A stretch of 64,000 bases of DNA, from the NCBI RefSeq assembly GCF_036227205.1, contig NZ_CP109442.1:2418001-2482000 (forward strand). The letters are read 5' to 3'. How positions within the stretch are numbered: position 1 is the stretch's first letter; every line of letters starts with the position of its first letter. The notes below the pieces were generated by a model. The model was not told where the DNA came from and ran no database searches. It saw only the letters and a program-made list of their open reading frames with translations. Both the position numbers and the translations under genes were made by a program. Shown here piece by piece: positions 58,515-64,000 of this stretch. Origin of the DNA: Amycolatopsis sp. NBC_01480 (lineage in GTDB: Bacteria > Actinomycetota > Actinomycetes > Mycobacteriales > Pseudonocardiaceae).

Positions 58515-59966
58515 GTGACCGAAGCGATTGCAGAGCAGAAGAGCACCCCGTCGGCCGATTTCGTCGTGGTGGCCAACCGGCTGCCGGTCGACCTGGAACG
58601 CACTTCGGAGGGCGGCCAGCGCTGGACGGCCAGCCCCGGCGGGCTGGTGTCCGCGCTGGAGCCGTTCCTGAGATCGCGCAAGGGCGCGTGGGTCGGCTGG
58701 CCCGGCGTGCCCGATGTGGACGTCGACGAGTTCGACGACGACGGGCTGGTGCTGCACCCGGTCTCGCTCTCCTCGGCGGAGGTCCGGGACTACTACGAAG
58801 GCTTCTCCAACGCCACGCTCTGGCCGCTCTACCACGATGTGGTCGAGAGCCCGGTGTTCGACCGGGCCTGGTGGGACAGCTACGTGAAGGTGAACCGCCG
58901 CTTCGCCGAGGCGAGCGCGGAGGTCGCCGCCACCGGCGCCACCGTGTGGATCCAGGACTACCAGCTGCAGCTGGTCCCCACGATGCTGCGCGAGCTGCGG
59001 CCCGACCTGCGCATCGGCTTCTTCCTGCACATCCCGTTCCCGCCGGTGGAGCTGTTCATGCAGCTGCCGTGGCGCGCCGAGATCGTGCGCGGCCTGATCG
59101 GCGCGGACCTGATCGGCTTCCACCGTCCGGGCGGCGCGCAGAACTTCCTCTGGCTGGCCCGCCAGCTGGTCGGCCTCGAGCCGACCCGCGGCGCCGTCGG
59201 CGTCCGGTCCCGGCCCGGCATGGTGCAGGTCGGCGACCGCACCGTGCGCGTCGGCGCGTTCCCGATCTCCATCGATGCCGCGGGCCTGGACAGCCTGGCG
59301 CGCACGAAGGGCGTGATCGAGCGCGCCAAGGAGATCCGCCGCGACCTCGGCAACCCGAAAACTGTGATGCTCGGCGTTGACCGCCTCGACTACACCAAGG
59401 GCATCGACCTGCGCCTGCAGGCGATGCACGAGCTGCTGCACGAGGAGCGGCTGCGGCCGGAGGACGTCGCGTTCGTGCAGCTGGCCACCCCGAGCCGCGA
59501 GCGCGTGGAGCACTACCAGCGGATGCGCGGCGAGATCGAGCAGATGGTCGGCCGGATCAACGGCGAGTTCGCCCGCGTGGGTCACCCGGTCGTGCACTAC
59601 CTGCACCAATCGGTCGACCGCACCGAGCTGGCCGCGTTCTTCTCCGCCGCGGACGTCATGGTGGTGACTCCGCTGCGCGACGGGATGAACCTCGTCTGCA
59701 AGGAGTACGTGGCCTGCCGCCACGATCTCGGCGGCGCGCTGGTGCTCAGCGAGTTCGCCGGCGCGGCGTCCGAACTGACCAGTGCGTTCCTGGTCAATCC
59801 CCATGATCTGGACGGGGTGAAGAACGCGTTGGAGGCTGCCATTACGCTCGACCCCGCCGAGGGCCGACGCAGGATGCGCGCCATGCGTCGCCAGGTCCTC
59901 ACCCACGACGTCGACCGGTGGGCGCGCTCGTTCCTGCAGGCGCTGGGTGCGGAGCCGGTCGACTGA
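58515..59966 (+). CDS. otsA: trehalose-6-phosphate synthase OtsA
   Basis: 483-residue GT20 retaining glycosyltransferase joining a nucleotide-activated glucose and glucose-6-phosphate. GTG start with AGGGAG eight nt upstream. Signatures: [54 protein letters not shown] and [16 protein letters not shown]. Followed after 40 bp by the OtsB-GH15 fusion gene, so the OtsAB pathway is encoded in one unit. Nucleotide donor (UDP or GDP/ADP) cannot be read from the sequence. Confidence 0.97.
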   Translation: MTEAIAEQKSTPSADFVVVANRLPVDLERTSEGGQRWTASPGGLVSALEPFLRSRKGAWVGWPGVPDVDVDEFDDDGLVLHPVSLSSAEVRDYYEGFSNATLWPLYHDVVESPVFDRAWWDSYVKVNRRFAEASAEVAATGATVWIQDYQLQLVPTMLRELRPDLRIGFFLHIPFPPVELFMQLPWRAEIVRGLIGADLIGFHRPGGAQNFLWLARQLVGLEPTRGAVGVRSRPGMVQVGDRTVRVGAFPISIDAAGLDSLARTKGVIERAKEIRRDLGNPKTVMLGVDRLDYTKGIDLRLQAMHELLHEERLRPEDVAFVQLATPSRERVEHYQRMRGEIEQMVGRINGEFARVGHPVVHYLHQSVDRTELAAFFSAADVMVVTPLRDGMNLVCKEYVACRHDLGGALVLSEFAGAASELTSAFLVNPHDLDGVKNALEAAITLDPAEGRRRMRAMRRQVLTHDVDRWARSFLQALGAEPVD

Positions 59967-60006
59967 CCCTCCCCCCGTACCGCGCTGGACCTCCTTAGGA
60001 GGAGTG

Positions 60007-62541
60007 TTGACCGCCGAGGCGTTGCCTGCGGAGTTACGGCGCACGATCGTGCAGATCGCCCGTACCCCGCGCCTGCTGGTCGCCTGCGACTACGACGGCA
60101 CATTGGCTCCGATCACCGCGAACCCGGACGAAGCCCGGCCGCTGCCCGAGTCGGTCGGGGCGCTCAGATCGCTGGCCGGCCTGCACGAGACGACGACCGC
60201 GGTCATCTCGGGCCGGGCGCTGCGCGACCTGGCGACATTGTCGCGGCTGCCGTCCGAGGTGAACCTCGTCGGCAGCCACGGGTCCGAGTTCGACATCGGC
60301 TTCATCCACGCCCTCGACGACGAGGCCCGCGCGTTGCACCGCCGGCTCGAGTCGGAGCTCGAGACGCTGGTGCTCGACGTGCCGGGTGTGTCGCTCGAGG
60401 TGAAGCCCGCGAGCATCGCGGTGCACGTCCGCCGGGCCGAGCACGAGGCCGGCCGCCGGGTGCTCGCCGACGTGCACGACGGCCCGTGCACCTGGCCGGG
60501 CGTGTCCACCACCGACGGCAAGGAGGTGGTGGAGCTCGCGGTCGTCCAGACGGACAAGGGCAACGCGCTCGACACCCTCCGCCACCAGGTCGGCGCGACC
60601 GCCGCGATCTTCCTCGGCGACGACGTGACCGACGAGAAGGCGTTCGCCCGGCTGTCCGGGCCCGACCTCGGCATCAAGGTGGGCGACGGCGAGACGCTGG
60701 CCGGCTACCGCGTGCCGGACACGGTCGACGTCGCGCTCGTGCTCGCGTTTGTGCTGGAAGAGCGGCGGAACTGGCTCTACGGCGAGTCGGCGCCGCCGAT
60801 CGAGCGGCTTTCGATGCTGGCCAACGAGCGCTCGGTCGCGCTCGTCACGCCGGACGCGAAGCTGACCTGGCTCTGCCACCCGGGCCCGGACGCCCCCGCG
60901 GTGTTCGCCGACCTGCTCGGCGGGCCGGGGGCCGGGGTCTTCTCGATCAAGCCGCACCGCAACGGCCTGCCGCTGGGCCAGCGCTACCTGCCGAACACGA
61001 TGACGGTGGAGACGCGCTGGTCGCGCCTGCTCGTCACGGACTACCTGGAGCCGGAAAGCCCTTCGCACCGCACGGACATCGTGCGCGTGATCTCGGGCGA
61101 GGCGGCGGCGCAGGTGGTCTTCGCGCCGCGGCCGGAGTTCGGCGGTGTGCCGGTGAAGCTGGTTTCGGAGGGCGAGGGCCTGCGGGTGCTGGGCACGTCG
61201 GAGCCGTTCGTGCTCCGTGCGCCGGGCGTCGAGTGGACCATCACCTCCGACGGCCTGCACGACACCGCGACCGCGCTGGTCCAGCCGAAGCCCGACAACC
61301 CGGTGGTGCTGGAACTCCGTTGCGGCACCACGGACCTGGCCGCCCACGAACTGTCCGAAATGGACCGACGGGACCGCGCGGGCCGCTACTGGAGCGACTG
61401 GGCGGCCAAGCTGAAGCTGCCGACGGTGCAGACCGACCTGGTCCGGCGCTCCGCGCTGACCCTGCGCGGCCTGGTCAACACCGACTCCGGCGGCGTGCTG
61501 GCGGCCGCGACCTCCTCGCTGCCGGAGGAGATCGGCGGCGTCCGCAACTGGGACTACCGCTACTGCTGGGTCCGTGACGCCGCGATGACCGTGCGCGAGC
61601 TGGTGCACCTCGGCTCCACCGAGGAGGCCGAGGGCTACCTGAAGTGGCTGCACGGCGTGCTGTCCACTTTGGCCGGTCCGGAGCGGCTGCACCCGCTGTA
61701 CACCTTGTCCGGCAGCGTGATCGGCGCCGAGGCGGTGATCGAGTCGCTGCCCGGGTACGCCGGCTCTCGGCCGGTCCGCGTCGGCAACCTGGCCAACCAC
61801 CAGGTGCAGCTGGACGTGTTCGGCCCAGTGGTCGAGCTCGTCGCCACGCTGGCCGAGGTCCGCGGCGAGCTGCGTGACGAGGACTGGCAGATGGTGCGCG
61901 CGATGGCCGAGGCCGTCACGCGGCGCTGGAACGAGCCGGACCACGGCATCTGGGAGGAGCGGCACGTGCCGCGCCACCGGGTGTACTCGCGGGTGATGTG
62001 CTGGGTGACGATCGACCGCGCGGTGAAGCTCGGCAACGAGTACGGCCGCGACGTGCCGGGGGCCTGGCCCGAGCTGCGCGACCGGATCAAGGCCGACGTG
62101 CTGGAGCACGGCTGGAACGACGAGGTCCAGGCGTTCACCACCGCCTACGACGGCACGGACCTCGACGCGGCGTCGCTGTTCGTCGGACTCACCGGCCTGA
62201 TCGACCCGGCCGACGAGCGCTTCCAGTCCACGGTGACGGCGATCGAGGCCGAGCTGCGCAGCGGCTCGACCGTGTACCGCTACCGCCGCGACGACGGCCT
62301 GCCCGGCGGCGAGGGCGGCTTCCACATCTGCGCGGCCTGGCTGATCGAGGCGTACCTGCACACCGGCCGCCGCAACGAGGCCGAGGAGCTGTTCAGCCAG
62401 ATCGTCAGCTCGGCCGGCCCCACCGGCCTGCTGCCGGAGCAGTTCGACCCGATCGCGGAGCGCTCGCTGGGCAACCACCCGCAGGCGTACTCGCACCTCG
62501 GGTTGATCCGCTGCGCGAACCTGCTGGCGGAGAAGGGCTGA
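60007..62541 (+). CDS. otsB: fusion of trehalose-6-phosphate phosphatase (OtsB) and GH15 trehalase/glucoamylase-like domain
   Basis: 844 residues. Residues 1-250 are a HAD-type OtsB: DYDGT with D28/D30, SGR loop, and GDDVTDE at 204-210. From about 250 a GH15 protein continues: LRGLVNTDSGGVLAAATSSLPE, NWDYRYCWVRDAAM (514-527), general acid E650/E651 in HGIWEER, and general base E811 in GLLPEQFDP. Both active sites look intact. Actinobacterial trehalases belong to GH15, so one protein may make and hydrolyse trehalose. The TTG at 60007 is four nt after AGGAGGA; a GTG one codon earlier is too close. Confidence 0.92.
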   Translation: MTAEALPAELRRTIVQIARTPRLLVACDYDGTLAPITANPDEARPLPESVGALRSLAGLHETTTAVISGRALRDLATLSRLPSEVNLVGSHGSEFDIGFIHALDDEARALHRRLESELETLVLDVPGVSLEVKPASIAVHVRRAEHEAGRRVLADVHDGPCTWPGVSTTDGKEVVELAVVQTDKGNALDTLRHQVGATAAIFLGDDVTDEKAFARLSGPDLGIKVGDGETLAGYRVPDTVDVALVLAFVLEERRNWLYGESAPPIERLSMLANERSVALVTPDAKLTWLCHPGPDAPAVFADLLGGPGAGVFSIKPHRNGLPLGQRYLPNTMTVETRWSRLLVTDYLEPESPSHRTDIVRVISGEAAAQVVFAPRPEFGGVPVKLVSEGEGLRVLGTSEPFVLRAPGVEWTITSDGLHDTATALVQPKPDNPVVLELRCGTTDLAAHELSEMDRRDRAGRYWSDWAAKLKLPTVQTDLVRRSALTLRGLVNTDSGGVLAAATSSLPEEIGGVRNWDYRYCWVRDAAMTVRELVHLGSTEEAEGYLKWLHGVLSTLAGPERLHPLYTLSGSVIGAEAVIESLPGYAGSRPVRVGNLANHQVQLDVFGPVVELVATLAEVRGELRDEDWQMVRAMAEAVTRRWNEPDHGIWEERHVPRHRVYSRVMCWVTIDRAVKLGNEYGRDVPGAWPELRDRIKADVLEHGWNDEVQAFTTAYDGTDLDAASLFVGLTGLIDPADERFQSTVTAIEAELRSGSTVYRYRRDDGLPGGEGGFHICAAWLIEAYLHTGRRNEAEELFSQIVSSAGPTGLLPEQFDPIAERSLGNHPQAYSHLGLIRCANLLAEKG

Positions 62542-62560
62542 CGCCGTTTTCCACTTCGAG

Positions 62561-62592
62561 GGGCCCGTTCCGCCGGTTGGCGGTACGGGCCC
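62561..62592 (+). terminator. terminator after the trehalose genes
   Basis: GGGCCCGT pairs with ACGGGCCC, continued after one T/T mismatch by CCGCC/GGCGG around a GGTT loop; 13 paired positions. It starts 20 bp after the stop codon and is followed by TTCGCCGTTAG. Confidence 0.75.
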
Positions 62593-62713
62593 TTCGCCGT
62601 TAGCACAGCCCGGTGACATGGCCGACGAGCGGTGAGCCGCTCACGTCATGGTCGCTTAAGCTGGGATTCACGGGCATCTGCACGTTCGTTTCGTCTCGGT
62701 TCGGAGGTGGGCG

Positions 62714-63247
62714 GTGAAGCAGTACTACGGCCAGCAGGCCGAGGGGTACGCGCCGCTGCCGCCGCTGTTCGCCGCCCGGGTCCGCGGAGGATCGCTGGTC
62801 ACGGGGGTCGCGCTGGCCGTCGGCACGATTCTCGTGCTGGCGCTGACGGTGTTCGTGAACGGTCCTTTGCACGGGCACGCGCTGCCGGACGCCTTCGTCG
62901 GACGGGTCGCCCTGCTGCTGCCGGCGCTGTCCGTGCTGGCCACTGCCGCGGTGGTGCTGAGTGCCCGCCGCTGCCTGCTGGGCGACTACCTCGTCGTCCC
63001 CCGCGCCCGGTTCACCCGCACCCTGCTGCGCGCCTGTTTCACGGCGCTGGTCGTGACCTGCCTGCTGGCCCTCACCGCGTCGGCGCTGGTGGACCTCTGG
63101 CACGACCACAACCGCCTCGGCGCCAGCGACCTGCTGGCCACCTGCGCGAACTTCGCGCTGGGCGTGCTCGGTTACGGTGCGGGCCTGTTCTACGTCCGCC
63201 CCTCGGTCGCGACGCTGCAACGCTTCAGCGATCACCCGATCTGGTAA
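62714..63247 (+). CDS. four-helix membrane protein of unknown function
   Basis: 177 residues from a GTG start behind GGAGGTGGGCG. Four hydrophobic segments (about 28-48, 64-86, 103-124, 142-160) alternate with short basic loops (SARRCLLGDYLVVPRARFTR). No family recognised. Stands alone, 87 bp before the ECF sigma gene. Confidence 0.7.
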   Translation: MKQYYGQQAEGYAPLPPLFAARVRGGSLVTGVALAVGTILVLALTVFVNGPLHGHALPDAFVGRVALLLPALSVLATAAVVLSARRCLLGDYLVVPRARFTRTLLRACFTALVVTCLLALTASALVDLWHDHNRLGASDLLATCANFALGVLGYGAGLFYVRPSVATLQRFSDHPIW

Positions 63248-63334
63248 TCCTGGGCGAAACATCCCCGGTGTCGCGATTCCGACGAAAGCAGGAACGCCCG
63301 TGAACGCTCCGGGCCGCTGCGGGCGATACGGGGT

Positions 63335-63943
63335 ATGCAGGTGATCCACGAGGGTCGAGAGCCGGCCGGGCCGGACTCGTCCGACCGGCCCGACCTGGGC
63401 GTTCCCGATCCGGGGCCGGTGTTCGGGCAGCTCTTCGACGCGCACGCGCGGTCGATGCACCGTTATCTCGCACGGCGGATCGGCGACGAGTCGGCCCACG
63501 ACCTCGTCGGGGAGACGTTCCTGGTCGCGTTGCGGCGGCGCGACTCGTACCGGCCCGAGCTGGGCACGGCCCGGTCGTGGCTGTACGGCATCGCGACGAA
63601 CCTGCTGCGCCACCACGTCCGGAGCGAGACCCGGGCACTGCGGGCGACCGCGCGGCTCGCGCGGGTCGGCGATCGCACCACCGCCGGGCACGACGGCCGC
63701 GTCGCGGAGCAGGTCGACGCCCAGACGCGCGCCGCGCAACTGGCGGGGGCGCTGGCCAAGCTCAGCGTGGCCGACCGCGACACGCTGCTGCTCGTCGCGT
63801 GGGCCGGGCTCGAACCGTCGGAGGTCGCCGAAGCGCTCGGCGTGCCACCCGGCACGATCCGCTCCCAGCTGCACCGGCTGAGGCGGTGGCTGCGCGCGAA
63901 CGCGGCCGAAACGACGAAAAACGAGGAGGCGATCGACCTGTGA
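63335..63943 (+). CDS. ECF-type RNA polymerase sigma factor
   Basis: 202 residues. Region 2 (FGQLFDAHARSMHRYLARRIGDESAHDLVGETFLVALRRRDSYRPELGTARSWLYGIATNLLRHHVRSE) and region 4 (LAKLSVADRDTLLLVAWAGLEPSEVAEALGVPPGTIRSQLHRLRRWLR) are complete. Its stop codon overlaps the start of the next gene as GTGA, the usual coupling of an ECF gene to its CU044_5270-type partner. Confidence 0.92.
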   Translation: MQVIHEGREPAGPDSSDRPDLGVPDPGPVFGQLFDAHARSMHRYLARRIGDESAHDLVGETFLVALRRRDSYRPELGTARSWLYGIATNLLRHHVRSETRALRATARLARVGDRTTAGHDGRVAEQVDAQTRAAQLAGALAKLSVADRDTLLLVAWAGLEPSEVAEALGVPPGTIRSQLHRLRRWLRANAAETTKNEEAIDL

Positions 63944-64000
63944 GCGACGACGAAAACATCCGGCACCTGTGGTCCGAAGCCGAACTCGACGACGCGTTCG
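63940..64000 (+). CDS. start of the gene coupled to the ECF sigma factor (CU044_5270-like, truncated by window)
   Basis: Only 20 residues are visible (SDDENIRHLWSEAELDDAF after the start). The GTGA overlap, the GAGGAGG ribosome binding site within the sigma gene and the acidic W-S-E-A-E-L pattern fit the CU044_5270 family that accompanies this ECF group. Assignment rests on context and a very short stretch. Confidence 0.5.
   Translation, partial: MSDDENIRHLWSEAELDDAF

Noticed and set aside
58440..60044. 534-residue minus-strand frame opposite otsA
   Set aside because: Antisense shadow of otsA; no ribosome binding site and no recognisable domain.
60034..62619. 861-residue open frame on the minus strand opposite the OtsB-GH15 gene
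   Set aside because: It is the antisense shadow of a gene with clear catalytic motifs; its translation is His/Arg/Val-rich without any domain, as expected from GC-rich codons read backwards.

Overview
The window looks like chromosomal DNA of a high-GC actinomycete of the Pseudonocardiaceae, most likely Amycolatopsis or a close relative. The evidence is the very high third-position GC, frequent GTG and TTG starts with GGAGG-type leaders, mycothiol-type DinB isomerases, MurT/GatD, OtsA/OtsB, ECF sigma factors of actinobacterial types and a complete ectABCD operon. The genus call is inference from gene content, not from a marker gene. About 59 protein genes, one tRNA and one insertion sequence can be supported.

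Layout. 1-2687: 5' part of an AfsR/SARP-type regulator. 3201-6401: ectoine/hydroxyectoine operon ectABCD on the minus strand, with a strong terminator downstream and a SigB-like promoter upstream. 6709-11764: three-gene minus-strand unit of an Abi-alpha-like protein, a DUF445 membrane protein and a giant patatin-like protein. 11852-16001: DinB-type isomerase, LapA-like protein, membrane dipeptidase, small membrane protein, MarR regulator and an ECF sigma factor. 16068-22073: aerobic benzoyl-CoA (box) pathway operon without boxA. 22139-25640: GNAT acetyltransferase behind a leader peptide and attenuator-like hairpin, then a GH3 glycosidase. 26093-27104: an IS5-family element inserted in a degenerate repeat tract.

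27537-35064: MarR/DUF1579/hydrolase locus; a partial meta-cleavage set (decarboxylase, hydratase, divergent VOC protein); a CoA-binding protein; an OmpR-type two-component pair. 35672-37604: murT-gatD for lipid II amidation. 37844-40338: IclR regulator and lactate permease. 40325-43888: dienelactone hydrolase, ECF42-type sigma factor with its DGPF partner, and an Rsm22-like methyltransferase. 44538-47803: second DinB-type isomerase, NarL-type two-component pair, RDD protein. 47955-53904: secreted TAP-type peptidase, P450, hydrolase, TesB thioesterase, membrane proteins. 54014-56708: membrane protein with divergent MarR, SigD/ShbA-like sigma factor, tRNA-Thr. 56926-62541: ThrE-like exporter, otsA, and an unusual otsB-GH15 fusion. 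62714-64000: membrane protein, ECF sigma factor and the start of its overlapping partner.

Themes. Osmoprotection appears twice (ectoine and trehalose). Aromatic catabolism appears twice, both times incomplete. Regulation is dense: five sigma/MarR/IclR loci with visible palindromes. Non-coding DNA is unusually structured: long perfect hairpins between convergent genes, a dispersed GC-rich element present in two inverted copies, 9- and 15-nt tandem repeats, and a GGC-rich tract carrying two perfect DnaA-box-like 9-mers. The observations I rate highest are the leader-peptide/attenuator arrangement before the GNAT gene, the OtsB-GH15 fusion next to otsA, the mirror-image SigB-like promoter pair above ectA, and the Abi-alpha/DUF445/patatin unit.
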